A DNA stretch of 64,000 bases from Saururus chinensis. Taxonomy: Eukaryota; Streptophyta; Magnoliopsida; Piperales; Saururaceae. Below are positions 26,983 through 41,200 of this stretch, in pieces. Within the stretch, counting starts at the first letter, position 1. Every line of letters starts with the position of its first letter. The stretch spans positions 39,306,014 through 39,370,013 of the forward strand of contig CP141144.1 in NCBI GenBank assembly GCA_035235625.1. Reading direction: 5' to 3'. A program made the position numbers and the translations under genes. Below the pieces are notes generated by a model. It ran no database searches. It had not been told where the DNA came from and saw nothing but the letters and a program-made list of their open reading frames with translations.

Positions 26983-29230
26983 TGTAACAACCCGACCCGA
27001 GCCGGGCCCACAAAATCACTAATAGGAAATTTTCTCTTTCCTTAAGCCAGGAATCATCGTCTGAGTGCGAGAGGTACAACGTTCGTCTACGCGCTACGGA
27101 GCTTTAAGGCTTCCTCGTACATAGACTTAGGTTGTACACACGACGAAGCTTCATAGTTCGTCGCGTGTAAAATAGAACAAAACATATTATTATAATGATT
27201 TGGATCGGGCCAACGTTGCCTTGCCGTTGGTTGCCTACGTACGTATTGGATATTATCCCAATACGATTGGATCCGAACGTAGTTCTGCCTAATGGCTACT
27301 ACATACAACAAACATCACAAAATCATACGTATAAAATACATATCTCCGAATATTTAATCAGAGTATACAAACACTCATCATATATCGGAGTCAAGCGGAA
27401 GTTAATAAATCAACGGAATAGTACATCTCTCTCTACCATAGAGCGGGATTAAAATCTTATACACATATCTCGTTTCATTACTGAATCGAGACTGAGCACA
27501 TCACCCGGCTCGCTCTATCACTGAGCCGAGACCGGACACACACATCACGTGTCTCACTCCACCCTAGAGTGAGACAACACACATCATGACATATAAGCAC
27601 GTAGCATGGCATATAGGCACATAGCATAGTATATCGGCACATAACATGGCATATAGGTACATAGCATAGTATATAGGCACATGGCATGACATATAGGCAC
27701 ATGGCATGGCATATAGGCACATAGCATGGCATATAGGCACATAGCATGGCATACACGCCGTTCTATAATAAAAATGGGAGATCAGAAAAGCTTACTGCCC
27801 TCATATCTCATATAGTAGCGGTAGACGGAGTTGCTCACACGAGCATCCTCTCCTTCAGATCCGAAGATATTAGATGGAGCTTCCTCTAGCCTCCATACAT
27901 TCATTGTCTTGTACCGAAAGACTACGTATAAATGTTCTCCTTGCCGGAGATTCTTCTCATTTTCTACGCCCGTGAGCGGCGGACAGAACCTCCCCTACTC
28001 TAGATTACTTCTCTTGATGTAGCTTGGCAACTTCAGACAGAATTCCGTCTTGCTTCGGGCCCATTTTTCTTGTTCGTTGCTCGAGGATCATGGGTGGAGC
28101 CTCTCCTTGTCTCGGGGCATTTCCTCCTTATATAGTTGCCAAATCAAAGAACGGACCTCTCCATCGCGTAGAACATACTTGATTTAGTCAAGAATGCCTC
28201 TTGGACCGACTAAATCGGAGTTGGGATGGCCAGAAACGGAGAAAACAAAGTTGGTCGGTACGGGTAGAACCTTTCCTTGTCTTGGGGCGTTTCCTCTTCA
28301 TACGATTGCCAATTCAGAAAACGGAACCCTCCACCATGTAGAACATACTTGATTTAGTCAAGAACGCCTCTTGGACCGACTAAATCGGAGTTGGGATGGC
28401 CAGAAACAGAGAAAACGAAGTTCGTCGGTACATGAAGATAACGGACAGGACCTCCTCTTGTCTTGGGACGTTTCCTCATCATACGGTCTTCAACTCGAAG
28501 AACGGACAACTTCATTGCATAGAGCATACTCGATTTAGTAGGAAACGGGTCTTAAACGGCCTTAATCGGCCTCAGAACGGTTAGAAACGGGGGTGGAGAA
28601 GTTCTGGTGAAGAATGAAGCGAAAATGGGGGTATAAATAGCCCCCGAGCCGCCGAAACCGCGGCGTCGCGCCGCCAGAAACCGTGGCGCCACAGTTTCGG
28701 GCGGCGGCACCCGCGGAAACGCGTGGCACGCCCGCGGCGCCCACCGTTTCGCGTCGCCCGCGTGCAGCGCAACGGGCGCGTGTACCACACGCAATGACCT
28801 CGCGTCACGGCCGCGCGTTATGCGCGCTGCGGTCGCGCATGCGTCGCGTGCGCACCACATATTTTTATTTTTTACTTTTTTTATTTTTAAATCAAATCTT
28901 CAAACGCACGTATCTCCCTACCTCGGATTCAGATTCACACGTTCTTAGTACCGTTGGACTCGTATTGATGAGCCCTTCGATACTAACCCACTTAAATAAG
29001 CAAATCACACTATTTCCAAGTGTGTCCCACCTATTATCTACGTTTCCCGAGGTCGTCACTTCCGGTCCCAACCTCCGTTTCGCGCATTCTTCAAATCGTT
29101 ATGCTCGATATGCCAAGATCTACCTAGCTATGGGTATTTTATCTAATGAATACCATTAACATTAATCTCAAATTACTAAATTACCCTTAACCCTCCCGGG
29201 TTAAGCGTAACCGAAAAACAAGTCGTTACA
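26983..29230 (-). mobile_element. Solo LTR C2 nested in B2
   Basis: A 2248-bp LTR, same family and strand as C1, longer mainly through a minisatellite and a GC-rich core. It is flanked by a perfect 5-bp target duplication CATTG (26978-26982 and 29231-29235). Removing it joins 'tatcaaacattg' to 'ttattaattatctc', exactly the uninterrupted arrangement in B3 near 46564. The CpG-rich core at 28650-28860 is much better preserved than in C1, which fits a younger insertion. Confidence 0.9.
27590..27751. repeat. 20-bp minisatellite in LTR C2
   Basis: About eight copies of 'ggcatataggcacatagcat' with A/G and C/T variants. The corresponding part of C1 (about 2920-2990) has only short, irregular relatives, so the array expanded after the copies separated. 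Open frames across it are repeat artefacts. Confidence 0.88.
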
Positions 29231-32200
29231 CATTGTTATTAATTATCTCACATCCCTTGTTCGATAATTAAAACTATCAAATCTGCAACTCGGAGATGAC
29301 TCGCCCCTCGAGAAATCCCCAAACAAAGTACTCCAGCCTTGGAGTGGACTGCTTAACAGCAGCTTGACCCAAATCCCTAGGGCTCTCAATAGCCTGCCAC
29401 AAATCCGGAGAAGAGGATCCCAACTATGCTCATGTACACAGATTGGCAAGAAACACAAGCCTTCCATGATGCTCATGTAACTCCGCTTTTCGTACGTACT
29501 AAATAGTCCTGGGAAGACCTGCGGGAGACCCGCGGTAAAGACCCTCTGGTCAATACCCAAACCGTCGTGGCGATGAAGATGCATATTGCAATCTCCACCT
29601 TCCCAATGCTGGGAGAAAATGTCTCATAAGACTTTACTAATATATCCATAGAAGCCTAAGGTCCTTATGACCATTGACTCCCCCGAACATCTGAAACTTA
29701 GACTAGATTATTTTCATCCAGTCAAGTAACCACTCAACTATGTGGGTCCTCTTCACCTTGTGAATCGGCCCACTAAATAGCTCATCCACTGAGCTATGAC
29801 TCAGAGAACATCCCAAAATCACTCTCGGTTCATTAACCAAGGTCAAAATCTATGCCAGGGACCTGTTCACTCCATGAACTGGTCCCAACCCTAAAGAGGG
29901 TATTTTAGTCCTTATCTTGATTATATGTTCTCCCCTCAAACCAACAGCAACCCATGTCTCTTGATTAATCTTCATTAATCTTATGTTACTGATATAAATC
30001 AATGCATCAATATCAAAAGCATGCATCAACATAAATAATCATGCAATCATACAAACGTATAAATAATAAATGGAGGCCCATTGCATTCATTTGCAAGGCC
30101 AGGGCTCAGAGAATTCAAGCCCGATATGTAAAATAACATATTCCACAAGCGCCGTATATAATGCCCTAGTGGATTTTTGCGCTGTGTTACAGACACGTGT
30201 AATATACTGCCCTAAACCCTGAGAATTAGGGTCCTCCATTGGTTTCCCATGACACTATGACTTGTCAAGGTCTTCGTGTCACCTACCAGTCACACCCCTT
30301 CCTTTTGAAGTCAATTATAGGGTACCTTAACTCTTGATTCACTAGGTCATCTGTTTAATCAGAAACATAACATATTGCCCCTAAGGGCATTAGGGTATTT
30401 TTACCACCTAAGGTATGATACCCTCCCTTAGGTCATTCTAATCATTTTACTACCCCTATATTGATTTAAGTCATTGACCACTCACAAGGCTCCACTCTCA
30501 GACCAACTCACGCTTCCATTCACACGAATGTTGGCGGGTCACACTTTAAGGGGTATTTCTGTTATTTGGTTTAAAGCCTTAATGACATCCAATAGGTCCA
30601 AAATTAGGCTCAAAGGAACTACTTGACTTCATGGACCATGTGTAATTTTCTTATGTGACGCGGTCGTGAACCCCTTGAACCGACCCAGGTTTTGACTAAC
30701 GGTTTACTATAAACCCTAAGGGCAAAAGGGTCAATTAACCACTCATTGGTATTTTTATTCACTAAGAGATTTGGCCTATATTTAGGTTACTCAGTAAACT
30801 CTCACTTAGAATTTTCCCAAGTTTTAAACCAATTCATCGGCCCCTGAACCGGAGCCCCGAAGTCAGGTAAATGGTTTTCACACGATGATTTAACTACCAG
30901 GGGTAGAAAGGCCATTTTAGAGACTTTGGGATTTTTCCCGGCCCTGAGACTTGGTCAAGACACTCATAACCCTCTCAAAGTCTACAGGTAATTTTTCTAA
31001 ATTTTTAGAACAAGTAAAGGCCCTTGAACCGGACCCGGTTCGATTCCCCCCTTTTCTTTCTTTTTCTTTTTTTTTAAAAACCCGACCCAGGCCGGGCCGG
31101 TTTGGGTTGACGACCCGCAACGCGAGTCATCTTCCCATGTCCTGCCAGAGGCGGAAACGCCTCTGGTGGCGCCGCCCCTAGCCACCACGGCCTGTCGGCG
31201 GGCTGGGGTCCATCGGATCGCCGCCATGCGGCGATCACAATGGACCTGGCCCCCGCCGTTGCCCGGTGGCCGGCTGGGCCAAAGTCGCCCTCTTTCTCTT
31301 TTTTTTTTAAACGAACTATTCGGCACGGCGGCCAGTCACCATGGCCGGGAAATGTCCCAGAACCGACCGGATCGCCGGGATCCGGCGATTCTAGAAGCCT
31401 AGACCCGCCGCCTGTCCCCAGCCGACCCTGCCCTGCTGAGAGCCGGAAACTGTTCCCAGGACCGGCACGCCCCTCTAGACATGGGTCCAGCCACCAGCGG
31501 TCTGCCAATGGTCAGCCGGCAACAGTCAGAAAACAAAAACAGTGCAAAGTGAACAGTGATTGCAAAAATCACTATTCACACCATTAACAAAATGGTTTAT
31601 ATTTTAATAATAAAATATCACTAATCTGGATTCAAAATCCTACTTCGAAGGCTGAGTTGTTGTTGATCCACTGTCGCCAATGCTTCGCAGGAGTCTCGCC
31701 GGAAAATTCCCTCATCTCCTTCTCCGTCCCAAAAGCTCCCCCAAATCGGACAAAAGACCCCCTCCAATTGTGCCCTAAGAAGGCCTTTTATAAGCATGAG
31801 ATTAGGGCTCCTAATCCCATGAGAAATTAGGCATCAAAAACCCAATTTCGGAACAGTAATTGATCGGGCCCGCATTGCAACTTCAATGGATAGTTCGCGC
31901 GTTCAAATCGGGTAAACGGATCCTGCACGATATATTCAACTTCAGACAATCGTTTCTCCCTCGTCTAGACTCTGATTCACACGTTCTTGGTGGCGTTTCG
32001 AAGTTCTTTTTGTCTACTTTCTATCCATATAGATTTCAGCCACCACTGCCAACTGATGATTAAGTTATTCCCACGGAAAGGTCAACGGGTCCTACACCTT
32101 AATTTCCACGTGTACGACTGCGGGAATTTAAAAAATTCCCGGACGTTACACAGCCAGCGGCCGGAAAGCCGCCTTTTTTATTTTTTATTTTTTATTTTTT

Positions 32201-33783
32201 CCGTGCGGCAGAGCTGCCTTTGCGGCCAGGGCCACCGCGGCCCAGGCTAGCGCTACCGGGGCCATCATGGCCTAGATCGGCGTGGCCTCAGCCAGCGCGA
32301 CCAGTGACTATTTTTTAATTTATTTATTTTTGTTTCCCTTTTGGTGACCAAGGTTTGGATTGGGAGAAAAATATTCAACCACTCAGTGAAGAAGGACCGG
32401 TCGACCGACCAATGACCGTTCACTTGAATCAACAGAAGCTTCAATGCAAATTTACTATTCTCTATAATTACATAATGCTAATCTCTACAGTGCACTTACA
32501 AAATTACAGAACAGTTGCAAAAATTTCTGTTTATTTTAATTACACCACTACATTCAATTTTTATAATCATATAATCTACATCTTAATTATTCAATAAATA
32601 GTCATTAATCTCGACTCAAAACTAATATAACGAACTTACCTTAATTGCTAATTTGCCGTCAATCCACTGTTGCTGGATCCTTGCCAGAGCCTCGCCGGAG
32701 CTTCACCGTTCACCCCATTCTCTCCTCCCATCGAGCAAAAGACCCCTTAATTGTGCCCTCAAAAGCCTTTTTATAAGCATGGAGATTAGGGTTCTAGAAG
32801 TTGGGCCAATCCCCCTCAATTAGGCCACTTAATTGGGCCTCTAAAAATTAAGTTTGGAACTCTAATTAATCGGGCCCGCAAAACAACTTAGACGACCAAA
32901 TTACACGTTAAAATCGGCTAAATGGGCCCTATACAATATGTTCAACTTCAAACAATCATATTTCCCTCATCCAAACTTTGATTAATGCATTCTTGGTGGC
33001 ATTTTGAAGCTTTTTCTGTCTACTTTCTAATCATATATGTTTCAGCTACAAATTCTATCTAGGGGGGAAGTTATTATACTAAAAATTTTAATAGGTCAAG
33101 TACCCTATTTTCTACATATTTAATTTTGGAAACCTAAAAAAATTCAGGATATTACACTTTACATGTAATTAGTAAAGTATTATCATGCTGAAGTATGAAT
33201 GTTGGCACACATATAATGTTTTTCATGTATGAACCATATTCCACATACTTTAGCTCATTTATGAATATGATCACTTATGTTTACACGCACTTATGCATAC
33301 ATGACCTCATTATCGATGTATAGACCATGTCTATTGCATGATAGGGTTGTTTATTAGTATGACTACACTTACATGACCATGTTCCCCATGAGTGAACCAT
33401 GTCTCACGCATGATATAATTATTTATTAGCATGAATGCTTATGCTTGCATGTATTTAACATTACTCACGTATGACTCAAGAAAATGGATTGTTAAACCAT
33501 GTTTAACTGTGACTAGTCATGACATTTTACATAGTTTTCCTTATTAGTCATATTGGGGATTTGAATTAATCGGTTTTTCTTCCGAAAGGGAGGGGTTTTA
33601 TGTCCAAAAGGGCAAGGTTTTACATCCAAAATGGTTGGTTCCTCCCTAGGTTGAGAAGAGCTAAATGCTATAGTGAGAAAACTAAATGAGACTTTTGGAG
33701 TGGGCTATAGGCCGGTTTGCCCGTGTGCACTAGCTAACCAAGGGCATTTCCGATTTTTAGGATTTGTCAAATGCTTTTGGTAT

Positions 33784-35213
33784 TGATTGTTTATAATTAA
33801 ACCCTTTGCAAGTGTACAAGGTAATTGTACTTGGATAAGTATTTAAGGGTTGTCGAATCTCAGGGATGGATAAATTATCACTAAATCTAAAGAGGAATTT
33901 GCTGATTAAAAACTAGAAAGAACTTAAACTTAAATTAAGCAAAAGAAAGGAATCAACTAGTTTAAAAGCAAGAGATTAATATGATGGGAATTACTTAGGA
34001 AATCAAATCCACTATAGAACCATAATAATTTCTTAACTTTTAATCTAAATCTAGTGTGAATATGAATAAGTATTATCAGCTACAAGCTAGAATTACTTTA
34101 GAAAAAATCATTAATTAAATTCCATGGCATGAACTATCTTCGACAATAGCACGAATCATCTACACTAAACTAGCTGTAGGCATGACCCGTCTAATCTTAG
34201 TATAACTCATCCAAGTCATTAATTATCTGAACATTAAAACTATTGTATGACCATCTCATCTAAATCACAGAAATTAGAATCGATGTAAATATCAAAACCA
34301 TATCAATCTATCATCTACAAGATAATAAATCAACATAGACTTCAATAAACATTAAAAGTTCTTCTATTAAAAAGGAAATCCATATGATACAATTGTCATC
34401 ATTCACAATTGAGATCTAAATTAAAAAGAAAAGAAACTGAAACTTATCTATAGCTTCATCAACTCCTAAGTAAAAGAAAAGTCTAGTTTTCTATTGTAGA
34501 AGAAAGCACTTGAATCTCCATTAAAAGCTTTAAGTTCTCTTCCATCTTCTTCTTTCTTTTTCTCTTCATAAAATCTACTGAAATCATCTGGTTTCAAGCC
34601 AAATATGTCTTTTTATAGGCATAAGATCCGTAGGAAGAAGTCCAATATGAAAAGGATTGAAAATTTGATAAAACTAGGAAATTGCACGTTATGTTGTTCG
34701 AACGCCCTGCATGCCCGTTCGAACGCTTGAATTGTATTTTCTTCAAAATCACGTTATCCTGATTGAATGGTAACTGACCTTGTTCGAACGGCTACAATGT
34801 TTCTACAATCTGGACAGTTTTTCTGGACAGTCCATATTCTGTTCATTAAGCTTTTCTTCATGTCCATATTAATTTCCAACTTGTTTATAACTCCAAAAGT
34901 TGTCCAAATCACTTTAAAGCATGTCAAGACTATTTTTAATTATTTCAAACATCGTCCAAGTACTTAAATAAGCGCACTTTACCTATAAAATATAAAATAT
35001 CATCCTTTAGACATGTACAATATAATTAAAATCCCAACTTTGTTCAAATACATATCTAAACTACTAATAACTATAAAATTATTAATAATTAAACTAAAAT
35101 ACTAATTTCTATCTTAATCTAAATAAACTATAACTAACTCTTAATTAACCTAATCTATACTAGCAAATAAGGTAAAAAGGCATAGAAAATAGATATATAT
35201 TTCATACTTATCA
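33784..35213 (-). mobile_element. Solo LTR F nested in LTR E1
   Basis: A 1430-bp element with TG...CA ends (TGATTG to TTATCA) and a perfect 5-bp target duplication GGTAT (33779-33783 and 35214-35218). Minus orientation is a guess from the TGATAAG start on that strand. No internal coding region is present and the superfamily is not assigned. The motif 'gttcgaacg' occurs three times at about 34697-34790. Confidence 0.75.
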
Positions 35214-36038
35214 GGTATTTCTGACTTAAGAATATTGGGTAAGTAGGTATTAGGTATCTTCGAGTACCGAAAGTTCTTTATCGATGATTTATGGATTATT
35301 GATGCTTATTTACATAGGCTATGTATATGGATTATGATGCTCATTTACACAAGTTCTATGTAACAATTATGATATTTATTTACCAAGGTTGTGCGTAGAC
35401 CATGACACTTAATTATGCATGTTGTGTATAAACTATGACACTTGAATGCACGGGTTGTGTATTTGAATTATGATACATAATTGAGGTATTTGTACATGTT
35501 TTACTTATGGATTATGATGCATGATTGAGATATTGCATAAGTTTTATGTGCATGGGATTTGACATGGTCTTATGATCATAGCACCGGTATTATTGCATAA
35601 GGTTTATGTTATGCATCTTAAGGATTATATTTTTGGTATTAATGTGAACTCTATGCTTTCAATCCCTTACTGAGCTAAGCTCACCCTAGTTGTCTTGTCC
35701 CCCTCTAGGATCATCTGTGTAGTTGTGCCATGTAAGTGCTTAGGATGAATTGTTTTGTGAGCATGAAGGAGATTAGATATACACAAAGTGGGGATATGAG
35801 ATAGATTTTAGATGGTTTTTTATGTAACTTTATGACATAACTATGACACTTGACTATGTTGTGAGATAGCCTTATTTTGATGGCATAGACATGCTTATTT
35901 TGATGGTAATTTCTTTTGCACAAAGTAAGTGTTGTGTACTTCGATCTAGATCGGGTTTAGGTTAGAACTCATTTTATCACACCCATGTCATTCTTTCTTG
36001 GTTTGGTTTGGGTCATGGGGGTATGGCGGGGGGTGACA

Positions 36039-36828
36039 GTATGTGAGTTATTTTATTGGGTGTAAGCTCATGGGTAGTTTTGTTTTGTATGGACTTTCTA
36101 TTGAGTGTATTTGTATACACAAATGCATTCGAGTTTACAGATGCATGTTAATGGGAGCTTGAAAGCATGCTGAATAGATATTTGTCTTGAGTGACAAGGG
36201 TAGAAGCAATAAAGATTTTGCTAGTTGAAGTGGACTCTATTTAGTAGTTTGTTTACTTTGATAATTGTAATAACTATGCCATGTGATGATTCATTTGGCT
36301 AGACTTATGTTACTCATAGTTCTATAGTTTATTTAATTGGAGAATAATTTGTTAGTAATTGATTTATTATCTTCAAGTGGGTCTCACTATATTTTGAAAG
36401 TAGCCTGAAGGACCCTCTGGTCGGGGTTGTGGACATTTATCTATAAAAAGAAAGGGGAAGAATAAATTAGAAAGAAAATATGAAAACAATTAAGAATGAA
36501 ATAAAATAATAAGATGAAAAAAAATTAAATACCTCAAATTTGTGTGGGTACTCGAAAATTGCTCATTGGAGTTTGGAGTGTAGAGAATTGGATGATGAAG
36601 ATTAATTTGTAGAGAGCTTGAAGAATTTGAAATCTTGATTTTAGAAGAACTTGGAGATTTCTTGAAGAATTTGTAGAGAGCTTGAATCTTCTTCAAGAAC
36701 ATGAGAGATTGACTTGAGTGAAAAATCCCCACCCCCTCCCTTTTATTTATAAGGGAGAAACTTCTTATTAAATGACAACAACATTCTTCATAATTATAAA
36801 AAAATAGCTTTCTTGGTGGGTATATAGG
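36039..36828. other. No gene recognised
   Basis: A low-complexity stretch near 36540-36700 repeats 'tagagagcttgaa' and 'agaatttg' words. No gene is supported. Confidence 0.5.
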
Positions 36829-38209
36829 TAGGGGTGTTCACGGACATCCAATGCCCATTTGACAGTCTCTGTTCGCATCCATGGGTACATAGGGTGGACA
36901 AATGTTTTGGTCCAAAGTGGGCACAGACACGAATCGCGGATTATTAAATCGTTCCATCCTTATAGGTGTCTGTGGATCCGAACAAACTATTATTTGTATT
37001 CGCTAATGTCCATGTCCACCACTTAATTTGAATTTATTGTTTACACTTTACACATATTCATCACATTACCCTAACTCTAATCAGTCTCATGACTGCGATG
37101 ACCAGCGCCTTGCTACTCTGCTTCTCATAAGGGCAATTCCCATTCCTCTGTTTTGCAAAGTCTACACCTTTGAACTTCCCTCTGCACCTTTGTTGCCTGC
37201 TAAGCATAAAACCATAGTCCTCATCGCCTGCCGCCAAGTTGGATCACAACCGCCTTCAAAGAGAAGGTATTTCGCCCTTGTTGGCCACCACAGAGTTGTA
37301 GTCACCCACCGCATCCTCAACTTCGCCCTATTAATTGTTTTGACCACGTGTTTGAAGGTCTTCAAGTGAAGGATCGCGGCCTCCTACCAAAAATAGGTAT
37401 TGCCATATTGGGCCTTGCCACAGACTTGTGGTTGCCCACCACATCCACTACTTTAGTACATTCTTTTTTACTACGAGTATGCAATTTTGTCTATCCTCAT
37501 ATGCTGCTTGTTTCTGTACTGCTGAGTTCTGCTACCATAGAGGAGGTACCCTATAGCCACTTGTTTAATTCTTTCTATTGGTGTAAGGTGAACATTTTAC
37601 TTGAATAATTGTTTATTTCCATCTCTTGGAGGAGCGGCGTCACTGCAATGCCTCTTGTGTCTAGCCATGAGACATATATGTTATTTCTCTTATTTCTTTT
37701 TTTGGTGTAGATGGTGTGACCTAATAAAAAAAATTGTTGCTTGTCGTTTGCATGAACTTCATGGCATGAGCTTTGTAATATCCAGGAAGCTGTTGGTTTT
37801 CTGGTATATTACTTTCTTTCTTAATGTATAATAAGTGTCTATAATATGCTTTTATGATATTTTGTTGTTGGTATGCCAATTATCCAGATGATCCATTAGA
37901 AAAGGAGAAAATCCTTGGAGGAGATAAGGCAAGAACTTTGCCCGGTATGACTTGCTAATCTCATTAAATTATCTAACTAATCTTTTCTAGATATGCATCG
38001 ATCTTCTTTTTCTTTGAGAGCCATAAGTGTTCTACTCCATATCTTCTTGAACAACTAGCCAGTTTATGTGGTCAAGAATATGATGTTGAAGTTCCTGTAT
38101 GGATACAAAATGCTTGATAATTTGTAGTTTCTCATGCCAACAACTTTAAATGTGATTTCAAAAAATGTGGTTTTGTTTGTCTCACAGTTCATGTCTTGGA
38201 CATTTGACA

Positions 38210-41200
38210 TGTAATGTCCCTGATTTTTTTATGATTTTTTGTGATTTTCCTACTATTTTTTTGTCATATTTGGCATAAAAATGTGACACTTCCGGTGTAT
38301 TTATATTTGCATATTTGACCTTAGTATTATACTTGTAGAGTCAGGTGTGGGGCTTAGTCGCAGGCCATAGGCCTCGACGCATGCTTTCGGCTCAAAGTTT
38401 GGAGGTACAATGCATAAATAGGAGGTTAGTGCATGATGAGGACATAAAAGGAAAAAAAGAGTATAAAGTATGGAGGGATCGACACATTCTAGAATCTCCA
38501 AGACGTCCATAAAGTTTTGACGTCCAGTAAGAATGAGTGAAACCTAAGAGAGTTTTCAGTCGCTCCACCGTGCTTCCTCTGTTGTGGGATTCTACTAGTT
38601 CTTTTCGGGATCCATTTCGCCTTACCACCACGAGTCTATTGGTACCTGCTAGGACCATTGCCATGTCCTCCTTTCTCCTCCACGAGGTACCAGCCTTTTC
38701 CTCTATTTTTCTCACCTTGTAAATTTATTTTTGGGCCGCTAGAAGGCTATTTTGTCACTGTTTGCTGCCTCCCTCCATTGGACTTATCTTCGTCCAGCAA
38801 CCAAGAATCCATAGGCCCTAGCCAAGGCTACCACCATGCTTTCCTTGATCCTTTGCGAGATGCCAATACATTGGGTGCATCTTGGGTCGTTGCCATCGGT
38901 GAGCTATAGGCCATTTGGCCATCATGGGCTCTGCCCAGCTCGGCGATAGCGAGGGCCAACCCCACTTGGCCTGATTACACCTCTACTCGAAATGGGCCAC
39001 TTGCTCCTTACCTTATCCCGTGAGAGATGCACAATTGCCAGCACCAAATGTGTTGGTTGTGATGGCAATCAGCGATGTTGCCATTTTGTTCGGCCACCAC
39101 ATCTTGGTCCTCACTTAGTTGCCCTTTTGCAGACCTTGGGCTGCCACTGTCTGACCCACCTTCCCCTAGAGTGACACTTTTTGGCCACGTGTACATATGG
39201 ATGTGCATGCATTTCAGGGTTTAGGCATCACATTTGTGCCACATCACCATCGGCTGGCTCCTCCACCGACTGGATTGACCATCAGAGCCCTCCTATGTCT
39301 GTCCTCCACCCTTGAGCATCACCCCATGCCCTCCGCCTTTATGTGGGCCCTTGTAGACACTAAATTGACGTCCTTGGGTATTGTTCATGACCGATTTCGA
39401 TATCTTGCAACCGACTGACTACTTCTCAACCACCTGCTGACCTTCAGTGAGTACACCAAGACTTTTGGTTGCTTTTGTGATTTCTGTTGGCACGACCTTT
39501 CTCCCAACTGCCCTTAGTGTGCCACCATGGATTGCAGATTTTGTCGAGTTAATTTGTGTTACCCAGTTTGGCCATGAGTACTTCCGGCGCTTCCTAAACC
39601 CTCGGGACAACAACTCTCTCAACTTGGCAATGCGTTTGGTCACCAACTCCGCCACCAACACCACCACTATCTTGTGCTCGCCATCAAACATCATGGATTA
39701 CGAGGTAGGGGAGCTTTGACCTTGTAATTTCATGATAGCATACTTTGAATGTGTAGCCACATGCTAGGATTGTATGATTCAATGCTTTGGATGAGAAATC
39801 ATGATTTGTTAGCATGATGTAAGAGGATAAATTATGCCATGTTGAAATGCATATGACATGCATGTGAGCTCTAAGTATGGTTGATGTATGTATGTGCTAG
39901 TGATGGTTAGCGAGTATGTTGATAAGCTATGTATGTGGAATATGTGTGTGCTAGTGATGGCTAGCGAGTATATCTATGTATGTGGATTGTGTGTGTGTTA
40001 GTTATGGCAAGCAAGTATGTTGGTAAGCTATGTATGGAATTGTGTGTACGAAAGTATGTGTGATGGACATACATATGTATGATGCAATGGATATGTGTAC
40101 GTGTGTGTGGGCGGAATTATGAGTGATAGACGGTAAGAGGTGATAGAGGGTTTGGTATGGACTTGAATGTGGATGTGTAAGCATATGACGAACGGGCGAG
40201 GATTGGAATGGATCAGTATGGGTTGGAGTGTATGTGGAGAATTGTCAGAAAGTAAGAGTATTGCATAATTGTACAAGCATAATGTACAAATTATGAGGTG
40301 AAAAGTAAGCAAAATAAGTGAGGTATAAGTAAAAGGGTGATAATTGGGTTTGACTCCGAGGAACTCAATTTGATAACTTCCAAGTAAGATGTGTTAGCCA
40401 TAAGGTGGATGGCGGAGATTGTATGAATATGTAAGGATTTGATGTACGGTGAGTTGTGATCATGAGATAGATGGGTGAAGTGAAGTCTGCTGCCCTGACG
40501 AACTAGGATTTCGGATTAGGCTCAGCTTCAATTTGATCAGTAGACCACTATATGTTTGAGAGATTTATGGCATAATTGTACCCGCATAAATTACTTAATT
40601 CAAACTTGAATTATAAGAAAAGTTAATGATAGCATTGTGAGTTTGAGACCTAAGGGTATCAATAAATTAAGTTATGTGTTTGAGCTAGCCGATGATGAGT
40701 CAACTGAGCATTTCTCATGTCTTACCATGGTGTTTATCCTACGCGATGTTGTCTGTGTGCTGTATTAAAGCCTAGATGTTTAATGCTTTGTTGAGAGCGA
40801 TGTATGTTTTCGATTTGGTCTGTGTGCCATATTAAGCCCAGACGTTTGATGCTCTATTGAGAGCGATATATGATTCTGCCAAAGAGTGGCACTCTATGAT
40901 TTCTACCCAAGAGTGACACTTTATGATTCTACCCAAGAGTAACATTGTATGATTTTTGCCCAAGAGTGACACTAACACTATAAGACCCCTAAAATGTGGG
41001 TAATTTTATGGCCCTAATGTGTGGGAATTTGTGTTTGTGTGCTCAGGTAAGTAGTATCATGGAACCACCTTACCTGTTTGATCCTGTGCCCTATGAGCAT
41101 TGGTGTGCCTTATATTTGGAAATGTCCATGACATCTAGTCACTCCCCGGAGGTTAAGGTGATGCCCAAGTGGCATTCCTTTCCATTTCAATGTTGGAGCT

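Larger units (their letters stand above)
26325..32150 (-). mobile_element. Solo LTR B2 nested in B1, interrupted by LTR C2
   Basis: It opens TGTCAAGGCCCAG and closes CGGACGTTACA on the plus strand. Flanks 'tagcc' (26320-26324) and 'cagcc' (32151-32155) are a 5-bp target duplication with one change. Removing C2 and one copy of its target site leaves about 3.57 kb. It contains GC-rich segments (31080-31510) with overlapping open frames on both strands that are not conserved in B1, so they are not called genes. Confidence 0.8.
23917..33156 (-). mobile_element. LTR B1, interrupted by LTR B2
   Basis: Segments 23917-26324 and 32156-33156 form an LTR of about 3.4 kb. On the plus strand it opens TGTCACAACCTGG and closes GATATTACA. 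Both halves align with B2. Minus orientation is inferred because the module shared with LTR C (about 24378-24475) runs the same way as in C1 and C2, whose strand is set by the primer site. The flanks 'actct' and 'cttta' are not a clean duplication; loss of one A at the right junction would give 'acttt'. Confidence 0.7.
22855..36038 (+). mobile_element. LTR E1, interrupted by LTRs B1 and F
   Basis: Three segments, 22855-23916, 33157-33783 and 35219-36038 (about 2.5 kb together), make one LTR beginning TGTTACC and ending GGGTGACA, which are near-inverse ends. A TATA box (TATAAATA, 23087-23094) and the box 'ttactgagctaagctcaccc' near 35667 are LTR-like. The right part matches E3 at 4167-4982. 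The flanks 'cacca' and 'gtatg' do not match, so either the outer limits are slightly off or the element is not a clean solo LTR. Only the pieces left after removing B1 and F belong to E1. Confidence 0.5.

Noticed and set aside
27478-27756. Cys/Met/Tyr-rich frames resembling a small secreted protein
   Set aside because: They arise from the 20-bp minisatellite read in all frames.
28552-29159. Arg-rich frames up to 158 codons
   Set aside because: They are inside LTR C2, from CpG-rich sequence open in several frames at once, with no homologous frame in C1 or C3.
30917-31587. Overlapping frames of 67-144 codons in GC-rich DNA
   Set aside because: They are part of solo LTR B2 and are not preserved in B1 or B3.
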